Assembly: GCF_019112545.1 (NCBI RefSeq) | Contig: NW_025064897.1 | Location: forward strand, 803,926 to 867,925 | Source: Guyanagaster necrorhizus | Taxonomy: Eukaryota; Basidiomycota; Agaricomycetes; Agaricales; Physalacriaceae | Length of the DNA: 64,000 bases | Reading direction: 5' to 3' | Shown: in pieces, positions 10,420 to 21,529 of the stretch | Position numbering within the stretch: the stretch's first letter is position 1 | How the letters are laid out: every line of letters starts with the position of its first letter | The notes under the pieces: generated by a model | What the model was told of the DNA's origin: nothing | Databases searched by the model: none | Seen by the model: the letters and a program-made list of their open reading frames with translations, nothing else | Program-made: the position numbers and the translations under genes

Positions 10420-11690
10420 CTAAAGTAGTGTTGTATCAAGAACAGAATGATTGAGTAACTTTAGATAAGGGTCCTAGTTTGCCTGGGTATTGATGGTGGA
10501 ATTCTTTAATAAATTCATTGGTGGAGAACTCAGAGGCTGATAACTAAGCAAACTCTTCATTGGTACCTTCATAGCCTAGCCACTGGATCTTATACAGCAG
10601 TGGGCAGTAGAACTGGTGGTCCAGTTTAAAGTCAAAGATTTGAGCTATTTCAAAATGTTCTTCTTTATCAACTTTGACTAGAGGCAGTGGTGGTTGGATT
10701 TGATTAGGAATGGTGTTTTCTTCTATGGGTTCTAATTGTGACACATGGAAGACTGGATGAATGGATCAGAGATCTGATGGAAACCTCAGCATGAAGGAGT
10801 GGAAACCAGGTTGGGCTATGATTTCAAAAGGACTAAGGTATTTCTCCAAGAATTTTCTGATCAGACAGGTGATTTTAATATGTTTGGAACTGAGATAGAC
10901 CTTGTCCCCCACTGTGAACAGGGGTGCTGAAATCTGATGCTTGTCTGCTTGGATCTTATAGCAAGACTGAGCTTTAGAAATTTTATTTTTCAGTATTTGA
11001 TGGAGTTTGTCAAGGTTGACTGTAAAGTCTCAGGCCTGAGCAGAGGCAATGTCCCTTTCAGGGTGAACAGTGATGTTGGGGTAGTAACTCTTATTAGCAA
11101 AAAATGGAAAAATTCCAGTAGATGTGTTAGGAGCATTGTTATAGGTGAACTCAGCAATAGGTAGGAGGGTGTCTCAGTTGTCCTGTTGGTAGGAGCAGTA
11201 GATGCAAATATACTGTTCCAGAGTTTGGTTTGCCCATTCAGTTTGTCTGTCAGCCTTTGGATGATAACCAGAAGTAAGATGGAGTTCCATGTCAAGAGCT
11301 ATAGCTAAAGCATGAGTAAATTAGAAAACAAATTCAGAGCCACAATCTGAGATGATATGACTGGATACCCTATGTTTAGAGAAGACATAAATAAGGAAAA
11401 GTTGGATGAGCTCCATAGAGTTAATGGTGTCACAAGTGGAAATGAAGATAGCTTGCTTGCTAGCCCAGTCAATGACTACTAGAATGGTGGTAAATCTATT
11501 GGAGTCTGATAGTTGTTTAATGAAATCTATAGAAATAGAATCCCATGACTATTCAGGAACTGGTAGAGGTTTGAGTAACTCATAAGGGCAGTGTTTAGGT
11601 GTCTTATTGTGCCCACAAACTGTGCAGGACTTAATATAATGTCAAATATATTCATGCATCTTTGGCCAGATGTAATCTCATCAGACTAGC
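10420..11690 (-). pseudogene. Gypsy-E integrase C-terminal half and chromodomain
   Basis: On the minus strand 10544-10744 reads EEHFEIAQIFDFKL then LLYKIQWLGYEGTNEE, a chromodomain of the type that directs integration to marked chromatin. Upstream (10750-11690) are degenerate integrase frames including YIYCSYQQDN and TEWANQTLEQY. Stops are frequent. Shadow frames on the plus strand here were discarded. Confidence 0.8.
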
Positions 11691-13480
11691 TCTAATGTCC
11701 AGTTTTGACCAAAGTGGCCTGCCAAGATGTGGTCATGATTGTTCTAAAGTATATGGAGATGGAGATTGTCAAAGTCTGGGATATAGATGTGGCCTTCAAA
11801 CTGAAGAATGTTGGATTCATCAATGGACCACTGAGAGAGAGAGAATTTAGAAGTGGCTTTGATCTGGCAGAGGCTATCAGAGGATGTAGAGTCAGAGAAT
11901 TGTGCTTGTTTAATATCAGTGTGAAATTTGTCAATATCCATAATAGCACTAGCCTGTAGGGTAGAGCCCTTGAGATAGGTTGCATGAAGTAATGTGGAGA
12001 GTTGTTCTTGGGTGAACACAGATTGGAAATTGTGGGAGTTGACTTGGGCATATTGGCTATCCCTCTCTTTAGGATAAACATCCCATTATCTAGTGAGTGC
12101 ATCTGGTTTTCCTCCAAGTTTCTCAGAGCAGAACCAGATTACTAGGCTAAACTGAGATAGGTATTCAGATCAGCAGATCTGTCAGCAGATTATAATCTTA
12201 GTGGTGGTGAAGTATTTAAGGTTTTTGTAGTCTGTTATAACATCAATAGAGTCCACAGAGCCTTCAAGATAGTGCTGCCAATATTTAAAGGCCTCAAAAA
12301 TAGCTAGCAGCTCTTTGTCATGGGTGTTATAGTTGAGTTTGGCATTGTGAAGGCTCCAAGAGCAGAAGGCAATGAGGTGAATTTTGCCATCTTCAAGATA
12401 GATGGAGAGGATAGCTGCAATTGCATAGTCAGAAACTCAGTGAGTAAGGATGAAGACATGTGTAAAGGTCTGTTTCAACTTATTGAAGGTGGCCAAGCAT
12501 TTGTCATCAAATTTCTATGGAGTTTCCTGGTGGATAAGTCATATAAGAGAAAGAACAATATTGCTATATTCATATATGAAGCAATGGTAGAAGTTAATGA
12601 AGCCAAGAAAAGATTAGATGTCTTTGACCTTTCATGGCACCAGCTAGTCAACAATAGTCTTGACTTTTTCTTCAGACATCTGAAGTCCTTCAGGTGATAG
12701 GATGTAGTCTAGGTATTCCATGAAATTCTGGTTGAATTCACATTTGGAGCCTTTGCAGTAGAGTCCATTAGCTCTAAGCCTGCATAAGATCTCTCAAACA
12801 TGTTTCTGGTGATCTTCCAGATTGTTGAAATATATGAGGATGTCATCAAGATAGACTACTACTGATATGTTGAGCATGTCAGAGAATATATCATTCACAA
12901 ATTGTTAGAATGCTGATAGAGCATTTGTAAGGCCAAAAGGTATGATATGCTATTTGAAGAAACTATAATAGATTCAGAAGGCTGTTTTCCATTCATCTCC
13001 TTTGGCTATATGAATAAGATGGTAGGCATGTCATAGATCAAGCTTGGTGTAGATGCACACAGAGCAGGCAGAGTCAAGGAGGTCAGAAATAAGAGGAAGA
13101 GAGTAGTGATCCTTTTTGGAGATTTTGTTTAGGCTATGGTAGTTGACATAAAGTCAGAGTTCACCAGTCTTCTTCTTGACAAATAGAACTGGAGCCCCAT
13201 GTAGAGAGCAAGACAGAGTAATAAATCTATTGAGTGGGTTATCATCAATAAACTCTCATAGAATCTTGAGTTTAGATTCCAAAAGGGAATAAATAGGTCC
13301 AAGCAGTAGAGATATTCCTTCCTCAAGGTTGATTTTAAGATTGTATAGTCTGTGTTCAAGTAGCTTTTCAGAGAGAGTATCACTGAAGATGTCTGCAAAA
13401 TCATGGTACTCTACTGGCACTGATAAAAGATCTGCTGGTTCCACAGATGCAGCTTTAGCTCCAATTTTAGGCAAGGAAGG
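11690..13480 (-). pseudogene. Gypsy-E reverse transcriptase, RNase H and integrase N-terminus
   Basis: Minus-strand fragments read in order. The RT entry PVEYHDFADIFSDTL and LYNLKINLEEG lies at about 13315-13430. The RT palm motif [13 protein letters not shown] is near 12855-12895 and LGFINFYHCF near 12620-12650. The RNase H motif THDKELLAIFEAF is near 12285-12325, with TDYKNL after it. The tail leads into the integrase linker VFTQEQLSTLLHATYLKGS near 11960-12020. The element would have been a sushi/Tf1-like Gypsy. Multiple stops abolish it. Confidence 0.8.
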
Positions 13481-14409
13481 CTGCAGCATAAACTGCTGAG
13501 TGCTTTCTTCTGCACTGGCTCAGACAAATACAGCAGCAGATATGATGGAGATCTTGGAGTGTGCTTTTGTAGTAAAAGACTCTGAGAGAGGATAGGAATA
13601 GATGGGTTCATATAGGAATGGAGTCCACCAGCTACCTAAAGTGGATTTGGAATGGGATGAAGCTCTGAAAGTTAAACTGATAGAGTCCAATGAGTATAAA
13701 AGTCCCAAAATTGAGCTGGAAGGCTCAGAGAGAGGTGGACTGTTGTCCTGTAGGCACAGACACCTCTGAAATGTGGTGGAGGCCATGGAATTGGTTAGAG
13801 TGAGATCCTGATAGCTTGAGCAGAAAGTGATACTGTTTTCAGTCTAGTCAATCAGTGGATTGTAGCAGGAGAGCCAGTTGTATCCTAGGACAAGATTGCA
13901 AGATGAATCCAGAGAAGTGACATAGAAGTCGATGGGGAAGGTGTCTCCAGACAGGAAACAGATGGGGATAGTTGAAAATTGAGATATATGGCTCCTAATG
14001 GAGCCATCAAATAGTCAAAGTTGCATGCTAGGGATGGTTTTAATGGAGATTTTATTGGCAGCTACATACTTAGTGTCAACAAAGCAGTGGCTAAAACCAG
14101 AATCAATAAAGGCAAGAAAGTGCAGAATGATACAAGTTGGAGAACCATCAGATTCTGTAGCAGTCAGTAATTCTGCTGAAAGAGGAATGTGGAAGGAGTG
14201 ATTGGAAAGAGATATTGCATTGAGAGTGATGACCTCTAGTGTGTGAATAGAGTCAACACAATCCTGAACTCACATAGAGAGAATAGGGTTGTTTTCTAGT
14301 TTTCTGACTCCACAGAAGCAGTGTTGACTTCAGCTGCATAACTCCTGATGGAGGCCACTGTCTTCTGCTTATTGCAGTCTTTGGTCTTATGTTTGGCTCT
14401 GCAGAATAT
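13480..14409 (-). pseudogene. Gypsy-E protease region and zinc-finger end of gag
   Basis: Between the RT entry and the solo LTR the minus strand is frame-shifted and stop-rich. Near 14345-14405 it reads CRAKHKTKDCNKQK, part of a nucleocapsid-type zinc motif cut by the solo LTR. The retropepsin core expected in this interval could not be read with confidence. Confidence 0.5.
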
Positions 14410-14867
14410 TGTTAGGCTCAAGTTGCATGTGATCAATGTAGCATATGATAAACCAATGTGGCTTCACATTCGAGCCTTCCATTAGAGTTCACTTGTGTGT
14501 ACCAGTGTTGATTTTCTTGTGCTTCAAGGCTTTGTGTGACTAGTGTGAGAGTGAAATAAGATGGAATAAACTTTAGCTTGAAGCTGGAGATTACCAGCAA
14601 GAGCAAGCTTTCTTAAATACTGTACAAGGTCTGCTAATAATACTATATACTTATTGTGTGTTTCTCTGTCTACTGTGCTCATTGTCCTTGAGCATTGTTA
14701 CCATACATAAAAGGCTGGTTGTGCATTGTCAAGCAATGCTGTTGCATCAAAAGACAATGACAGACTTGGCTAATTGTGATGACTAAGCTTTGTCCCATGC
14801 TGTTCTGGTGCCCTGACTCAGCATAAATAGGGGTTAAATCTTGGAAAGAAAATAGAAAATCATAACA
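14410..14867 (-). mobile_element. Solo LTR of the Gypsy-B family, TSD AATAT
   Basis: The 458-bp segment starts TGTTAGGCTC and ends CATAACA. Perfect 5-bp duplications aatat flank it at 14405-14409 and 14868-14872. It has the same length and the same internal landmarks (tagcttgaagctgg, tattgtgtgtttctctgtct, gcataaataggggtt) as the LTRs at 20056 and 36348. It interrupts the gag zinc motif of Gypsy-E and is therefore younger than it. Confidence 0.93.
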
Positions 14868-16128
14868 AATATGCAAAGATTGTTCTGGTGCCAGCAGTCT
14901 TTTTTTTCTGAGTAAGACAGCTATCTTTGCCTAGCTTGTCGGCATAGGGCTTAGAGGTGGTAGATTTCAGTGTGGAGCTAGAGTCCAAGAAAGAAATGTT
15001 GGACCTCTTGGATTTGGAGTTAGAGGATTGGTTGGAGAATTTATTGTCCTAGTTTTCATAGGCAATTTTGGTCTTCTGAGTCCAATAGTGAGCATCAAGT
15101 TCTTGAGCAAGGAAGTGCATATCATAAAGGTTGTTTAGCTTCTCATGGTGTGCTATATCATTCTTGATATGGGTGCAGAGGCCACAGTAAAAGGCATGGC
15201 AGAGGGATTTATCTCTATATCCAATTTGTAAGGTGTACTAGTTAAATTAGATCATATACTTTATGATCTGATCTTCATCACATATCCAAAGATGTTCTAA
15301 TGCATCTTCAGCATCTCTGATAGCATTAAAGAGGCTGAAGTTGCTACAAAGCTCATCTAAGAAAGCCATATAGGAGAATTGCCAGGCTGATGGATTCTGC
15401 AAATTGGAGTTAAGAATGTCTGATTCAAACCAGTTAAGTGCAGTGCCAGCCAAGAAGGAAATAGCATAGTTGATCTTGTTAGCATCTGTTGCAAGCATGG
15501 TAGATCTGTTGTTAAAGTTCAACTGAAGAGAGATGATAAAGGTCTTTAGTTTGTGAGGGTCAGAGCCATCAAATGATTTTAGTTTCTTGACTTTAATATA
15601 AATAGTGGCTGGTTTAGGGTTATTGAGGGAAGCAGAGACTCCTTGTAACAGATTTATGAATTCTAGAAACATATCCTGCTGGTTTGGATTGTTGCTTCTT
15701 GCAGAGCTGTTAGAGCTGCTTGGGCCATTGAGACCATCTGGACCATCTGATCCTTCTAGACCATCTGGACCTCCTGAAAAAGGGTTTGATAGATTATCAT
15801 CTGATTCCTGTCAGATAGGATTATGAGTAGAGGTGTCTTTACCTCTGTCCTCTGAGTCTAGACTGTCCAAATTTCCATGCATGTTGCTCAGGGATAAGGG
15901 GTCTATTGGAGAGTTAGTTCGAGCATTGTATATCAGGCTGACCCATCAGACTCTGTTGGTTGAGATGTTGGTAGCATCAAAAGAGTTAGGGGAATCATCA
16001 TAATTAGGTTGGCAGGCAGTGAAGCTAGAGTGATTGTAGATTTCTCTATGAGAAGGTTGTTCTCTACTGGAGGCTGATCTGAAAAGACCTGGTTGTTCTT
16101 TTGAGGCAGAGGCCAGAATGTCTTCCAT
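14868..16128 (-). pseudogene. Gypsy-E gag
   Basis: ATG at 16126-16128 opens a frame starting MEDILASASKEQPG. The capsid core lies at 15247-15672 and reads KKLKSFDGSDPHKLKTFI, then NYAISFLAGTALNWFE, the Retrotrans_gag pattern, with FLDELCSNF downstream. Stops and frame changes separate the segments. A Gly/Pro/Ser-rich linker is visible at about 15690-15790. Gag would form the cytoplasmic virus-like particle. Confidence 0.8.
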
Positions 16129-16243
16129 GAAAAATATATTTGGATGGATAGGCTGAGTTTGTTTGAGATCAGTTTCTGTGGGTTGGGTAAATATGATGGA
16201 TATAATAAAAATTTTTGACTTAAGAGTTTGAGTTCAAATATAC

Positions 16244-16739
16244 TGTTAGAAACATGCTAATTGAGTGGGTTTGAGTGCACATGTGGAGACTGGCAGAGTG
16301 TGTGGATGTCAATGAAGCTATTGGCAATATCACTCTTGAGTCAGAGCACAAAGATTTGGATGGATGGAATGGAGTTCTGTTAGAGAAGTGAAAAGGAGTA
16401 TCCTTCAGAGTGGAATCTAATAGACAAGGAAGGAGTTGAAGTGAGTATGAAGTGTAGATGGCTATCCAAGTTGATATTCAAATTAAGTAGTTACAATAGT
16501 TATACATGGCTTTATATATTAATAGTGGCTAATTCTAAGTCAGGTTTCATTGGGTTCTGATGTCAATATTTGCTACTGAGTTTGAGGTTTAGATATTATA
16601 ATATGAAATATGGATGTGAAATGATAATAGTGAAAATGAAATTAATAGATAATAGGAAGCAGCCAGAGTCTAGTGGATTTTCATGATTGAATCTGTAGTT
16701 GGTTGAGGTGATATGGAGGCTGGCAGCATGCATGTAACA
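16244..16739 (-). repeat. 5' LTR of Gypsy-E
   Basis: Starts tgttagaaacatgctaattg and ends gcatgcatgtaaca, paired with 8306-8804. The 115 bp between it and the gag ATG form the leader. Sequence beyond 16739 is the pol tail of another element on the other strand. Confidence 0.9.
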
Positions 16740-17020
16740 TCTTTCTGAATCAAGAATAACTACTGCTGCTACCACCTGACTTGATTGATGATGAGAAACA
16801 TTATGAAGTCGATCAAGTATTAAATCATAAGATCTGATAAATATGCACACATAGTGGCAGTATGATAACAACTATTGACTACTTTGTCAGTTAGAAGAAA
16901 TACAGCCCAGAATCCAACTAATGGGTCAATGAATGCCATATGAATACTAATGACACTATATACAATTATGAATTATCTCTAAATTAAGCCATCAAGATGA
17001 TGGTCTTAAGAAGAGGGTAA
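16740..17020 (+). pseudogene. Gypsy-G: chromodomain end of a plus-strand Gypsy pol
   Basis: Plus-strand frames read LIDDEKHYEVDQVLNHK and, after a few stops, KKYSPESN and WVNECHMNTND. They match the chromodomain of Gypsy-A (EEHYEIDEVLNH, GYGPESNQWVNEKYMN). The segment ends in the polypurine tract aagaagagggtaa next to the LTR at 17021. Everything upstream in this element is absent at this locus. Confidence 0.8.
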
Positions 17021-17479
17021 TATTATGATTTTTCCACTTTTTATTCTCATTCTCATAGTATTAACCCCTATTTATGCTTAGTCAGAGTGCTTATATCAGC
17101 ACTTAGAACTGTGGGACAATCTTAGTCAGCACAATCAGCTATTGTCTCTCAACTCATAGCAACACTCTGACAACAGTACAACAAGCCTTTTGTAGATAAC
17201 ATCAACTTGCTAGAACAACAAGTACTATAGCACAGACACTTACAATAAGTAGTGGTATATTTAGCAACAGACCTAGCAGTATATAAGTAGCATAGACAGT
17301 ACCATGTATCTTTAGTCTCAAACTATTCTTTATCATACCCATTTACTCAAGTCTACTTGCATAGATCTTGGGATATAACATTTATAAACATCACACATTG
17401 GACTTGGGCATGATTGTATGAACATGATACAGCATCTGTTTACCACATGATATTGAACACATGTCACTTGGCCCTAACA
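17021..17479 (+). mobile_element. 3' LTR of Gypsy-G (459 bp), lying in Gypsy-F
   Basis: It begins tattatgattttt directly after the polypurine tract, the same form as the 3' LTR of Gypsy-C at 45190, and ends ggccctaaca. The right flank at 17480 is RNase H coding DNA of minus-strand Gypsy-F. Internal landmarks tatttatgcttagtcagagtgctt and ataagtagcatagac (TATA-like followed by leader) fit a plus-oriented LTR promoter. Confidence 0.8.
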
Positions 17480-19150
17480 CTGCCCCAATAGCTTTCTCAC
17501 TTGAGTCAGCCTTGACTCTAAACTTTCTCTCCTATATCAGGATAGTGAGAATGACATTCTCAGCAGGATATTATTTCAGATTATCAAATATGGCTTGCTG
17601 AAAGTGTCTCCAGCTCTATAGTGTGTTGTTGGTTAACTGAGTCATGGGTCACACAATCTTGCTGTAGTTCTGAATGAACCATCAGTAGAAGTTAGTGAAT
17701 CCCAGAAACAATTGAAGCTTCTTCTTTTTTGATCAGAGTTGACCATTCAGTCACTCCAGCTACCTTGATAGGGTCCATCCAGATACTTTCCTTACTGATA
17801 ATGATCTTCAGATACTCTGTCTCCAAAACTTCAAATTTGCACTTCTCAGCTTTAAGAAAAAGTTTATGTTTCCTCATTAGTTTGAAAACTTGTCAAACTA
17901 ATCACTAATGTTCTTGTTGGTCTTTGAACATGATGAGAATATCATTCAGATATAGTGTTACTTTCTTCATGGTGATGAGATCCTTAAAAATATCATTCAT
18001 TATTTATTGAAAAGTGGTGAGAGAATTGGTGAGCCCAAAGAATATCACTATGGGCTCAAATAGCTTCTGGTTAGTCTGGAATGCCACCTTCTATTTATCA
18101 CCCTCCTTGATCCACATGTTATTGTACCTCCACTGTATATCAAGCTTGGTGTAGTATTTTACCTCCCATAGCTTGTCTATCAGTTCCAAGATCAAGGAGA
18201 GTGGATAGCGATTTTTGATCATCATCTTATTTAGCTTCCAATAATCTTGCACCAGCTGGAGTTTGCCATCCTTCTTTTTAATGAAGAAGAATGGCAAAGC
18301 CATTGGAGACTTTGATGGTCAGATCCATCTGCTGGAAAGGTTCTTATCTAAGAACTTGTCAAGTTCTTGTTGTTTATGATTACTGAGAGGATAGATCTTG
18401 CAATCAAGGTTTGCATTGGTGTTAGGGATTAGTTTGATCACATGATCCCAGAGCTTGGATTCTGGTAATTTATTAATACTTTCTTTGTCAAATAAGTCTC
18501 AGTAATCTCAGACTCATGCTGGGACCATCTCTTCAAACATTTTCTCCATCTTGTTGGCATTAGCTTTAGCTGCCAGATCATTAGCATGATGTATGGTCTG
18601 AATATGCATTACTTGTTGCAAATCAATAGCAAGTATTGTCTTGCCATTCTCTATTTTCTGATTCTATCTATTCTCAGGATCTTTATTGAGCAATTCAAAA
18701 GGGATTTTTTGGCATTTATATCATATGAAGGTGATTTATCTGGTCTTCCAGTTGATTAGAGGATTGTGCTAGATGAGCCAGTCATGATCTAGAAACACTT
18801 CTTTAGTTTCTAAATCAGTGACTGCTAAGTTGATTCATTCTGACTGGTCACTGATGGTCAGGTGAAGTTTGATAAATTCAGTTATTGAACCAGCTTGATT
18901 TTTGGTTCCATCTGCATTATACACTGAAATGGAGGTGGCAGTTGCTCTAGTGGAAAGTTGGTGCTTATTGACAAAAGCACAATTTATAGAGCTGCCAGTA
19001 TAGCCACTGTTGATCAGAGCAGTTACTATGTGTATAGATCAGTTGGTAAGGATCTTTATTTGAGCCTTGGTAATCAAGTCCCATTCCAGGGTCTTGGCCC
19101 TTCTGATGTACCTCTGAGATCTCTGAAGTTTATTAAGCCATTCTAGTGCT
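17480..19150 (-). pseudogene. Gypsy-F: degenerate pol fragment (RNase H, RT, protease)
   Basis: Minus strand order is RNase H remnant (17480-17630), RT C-terminal part at 17692-17877 (LFLKAEKCKFEVLETEYL), RT N-terminal part at 18091-18303 (FFFIKKKDGKLQLVQDY and YYTKLDIQW), then protease-linker and the retropepsin region near 18960-19030, ending in the gag C-terminal linker at about 19146. It belongs to the Gypsy-A/B/C clade. Stops and one missing gag block make it dead. Confidence 0.82.
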
Positions 19151-19335
19151 TATTGTGAGCATCTACAAAAGAGTATTGTTCACCATCAAGAAGCATTATC
19201 ATGTTGAAGAATAATAACTGTCTCAGCCTATTTTAGTGGCTAAGCCCTTTCCATAGTCCTAAATGCCTGTTCTAAATACTCTGACTAAGCATAAATAGAG
19301 GTTAAATCAAGAAAGGAAATGGAAAAATTGTAACA
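19151..19335 (-). mobile_element. Truncated 5' LTR of Gypsy-F
   Basis: The segment ends aaaaattgtaaca and carries tgactaagcataaataga, as in the last 180 bp of the Gypsy-B LTR. The LTR start and the whole gag gene are missing: gag-linker sequence abuts LTR interior at about 19150, which indicates a deletion. The right flank acaag lies inside an L3 LTR remnant. Confidence 0.65.
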
Positions 19336-19376
19336 ACAAGAAGTAAAAAATGATAAGATAAAAAAAAATTATAACA
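19336..19376 (-). repeat. Remnant end of an L3-family LTR
   Basis: The 41 bp acaagaagtaaaaaatgata... to attataaca match the terminal bases of the L3 LTR (reverse complement of 48420-48460, and 46085-46125). It is cut on the left by Gypsy-F, and Copia-3 coding DNA follows directly. Confidence 0.55.
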
Positions 19377-20055
19377 TGTTGCAAGACTAGAGAGAACAAA
19401 TTAATGAGGCTGACATTTAAGAATGCATTATATGCACCCTTGCTGACTGCAAATCTTATTTCTATCAGTGCTTTTGATACAGCCAGATTCTCCACAATAT
19501 TTGGGAGAGAATAAGCAGTTGTTAGAGATGCAAATAGCATAGAAGTCTTTATCAGATATGATGAGAGTGAGATATATATCTTGGAGTATGTTGACAATAA
19601 GAGAAATATATCTACTAAGCAATTTGCAATGTCATCAAGAAGTGACTTGATTTCACTGTGCTAATGACATCACTGTCTTATGCATGCAAGTGTTGAAACA
19701 ATTGAGAACATAGTCTTGAAGAATCTAGTAGATAGGCTCACTAGCAGAATCACTGACAGAAAGGTTAAGAGAAAGTGCAAGGACTGCCTCATAAAAAAGC
19801 AGATATGTTGATCTTTTGATGAGTCAACTAAATCAAATATAGAACCTTTGGATCTCATGATGACAGATCTGTGAGGACTAAGCTACATAGTATCTAATGA
19901 GAGAAAGTCTTATTTTATACTAGTCATAGATAGTAGTATATCTTTTAAACACAAGATATTCCTTGCAGATAAATTAGACAAGACAACAATTCAGGCTTTT
20001 GATAATTTTCAAGTGATGGCTGAGAATTAAACAGGTTGATGAGTCAAGAGACTAC
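19377..20055 (+). pseudogene. Copia-3 part 1: protease tail and GAG-pre-integrase
   Basis: Plus-strand reading gives LTFKNALYAPLLTANLISIS, the Copia protease-to-integrase linker, then CKDCLIKKQIC, the zinc-binding cysteines of the pre-integrase domain, then IEPLDLMMTDLCG, which starts the integrase core. At 20055 the frame is broken by Gypsy-B and continues at 36811. Scattered stops show decay. Confidence 0.82.
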
Positions 20056-20513
20056 TGTTAGATCCAAGCATCATGTGAGCAGAACCACATGATAAACAGA
20101 AGCTACCTCACACTTCAGGTAGTCATCTGAGTTCACTGGTGTGATCCTAGTCAGTGTGTCACAAGGTCAAAGAATTGACTCGAGAATAGAATGGTATGAA
20201 TAAACTTTAGCTCGAGGCTGGGGTTTTTCCAGTGAGAGCTAGTCTCCTTAAATACAATATGGGTTTTACTATTAATACCTCATACTTATTGTGTGTTTCT
20301 CTATCCTGGGTGCCTATTATCCTTGGGCATCATCACCATACATAAAAGATTGATTATGCATTTGTTATTAGACATAGGTTGTATCGAAGAATCATAGTGA
20401 TATCAGTTGTTGTGATGACTAAGCCTTCTTACAGTTCTAAGCACTTGTCTTTGATGCCTTGACTAAGCATAAATAGGGGTCTAGAAAAGGAAAAAAGGAA
20501 TAAAATCATAACA
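20056..20513 (-). repeat. 3' LTR of Gypsy-B
   Basis: 458 bp, TGTTAGATCCAAGC to AATCATAACA, the partner of 36348-36805. The neighbouring internal sequence tactctctctttaagaccat, read on the minus strand, gives the polypurine tract. Confidence 0.93.
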
Positions 20514-21307
20514 TTACTCTCTCTTTAAGACCATCATCCTGATGGCTTAATTTAGGGATAATTTATAATCATTGATGGCTTTGTCAGCATTCATCAGTTT
20601 TTTATTGACCCACTGATTTGATTCAGGGCTGTAGCCTTTCCAGCTGACAAGATAATTGACTGTTGTTGTTGTTCCCCCTCTTTTTGCCTGTATTTTGTAT
20701 AGCTTATGATTTAGAACTTGGTTGACTTCATAGTGTTCTTTATTGTCGACCAGGTCTGGTGGAGGTGATGGTGGTTTTTCTTGATTGAGGAAGGCTGGTG
20801 CTATGTAAGGGGATAATAATGTCTCATTGAAGATGTCATAGATTTTCCAGGAAGGTGGCAGATGGAGTTTATATGTGCTTGCTCCAACCTTTGAGATGAT
20901 TGAAAAGAGGCCAGTTCACTTGTCAGTGAGCTTTTGCTTGGGATGTGGGAGATGAAGGTTTGTTATATCCAGTCAGACTTTGTCATTGATTGAATAATCA
21001 TGAGTGGACTGTCAGTGTTTGTCATATTGCACTTTCATGGATATGGCAGCTTTCTCTAGTGCTGCTCTTGTTTCAGTATGGATTTTCATCATCATGAATG
21101 TGAAGTTGGCAGAAGCAGGTGCAGTTGTCTTGTGTCATTCTGTCTGGTTAATGTGTGGGTGTCATCTATAATTGACAAAGAACAGTGTTTTTTCTGTTGT
21201 AGAATGGACTTGGTTGTTGTGTTGAAAAGCTGCAAAAGCTAACCATTCTACCCAGTCATCTTGTTGATAATTGATGAAGAGTCATAGGTATTTTTCAACT
21301 TCTTGAT
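20514..21307 (-). pseudogene. Gypsy-B integrase C-terminus and chromodomain
   Basis: Minus-strand frames match the Gypsy-A integrase tail, including KVHNI-type junction, PAFLNQE, DLVDNKEHYEVNQVLNHKLYKI and YGPESNQWVNKK. Stops break the frame. It would tether the pre-integration complex to chromatin. Confidence 0.75.
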
Positions 21308-21524
21308 TGTTGGGATTTTGCTGGAAAGTTCTAGAAAGGGCAATCTGGCATTATGCCGAGAGTTGATGAGTAAGCTCAAGAGAAAGAGAAAGTTGTAGTA
21401 AATTCCAGATACAAGCCTGGAGAGTATAAATACGAGCTCTGTAGGAGCTGCAGAATAAGGAGTTCATACCTTCTAGCCTTACCAGCCTGGAGTCTACCCT
21501 GTGCAACACCAAGGATTTCCAACA
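21308..21524 (+). mobile_element. Small solo LTR (217 bp) inside Gypsy-B integrase, TSD TTGAT/CTGAT
   Basis: It starts TGTTGGGATTTTGC and ends GGATTTCCAACA, giving inverted TGTTGG/CCAACA ends typical of Copia LTRs. Five-base flanks ttgat (21303-21307) and ctgat (21525-21529) differ by one transition. It carries a TATA-like gagtataaatacgag and retains CpG sites, unlike the surrounding element, so it is comparatively recent. The integrase frame resumes on both sides when it is removed. No coding capacity was seen. Confidence 0.82.
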
Positions 21525-21529
21525 CTGAT

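Larger units (their letters stand above)
8306..16739 (-). mobile_element. Gypsy-E: LTR retrotransposon with antisense accessory ORF
   Basis: LTRs of 499 bp (8306-8804) and 496 bp (16244-16739) bound about 7.4 kb of internal sequence read on the minus strand in the order gag, zinc motif and protease, reverse transcriptase, RNase H, integrase, chromodomain. A solo LTR lies inside at 14410-14867. This is a different lineage from Gypsy-A, B and C: its protease-RT junction reads PVEYHDFADIFSDTLSEKL and its chromodomain YKIQWLGYEGT. The flanks share only tctt (8302-8305 and 16740-16743). The left flank is a minus gag and the right flank a plus pol tail, so the two sides do not belong to one interrupted locus. 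Confidence 0.88.
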
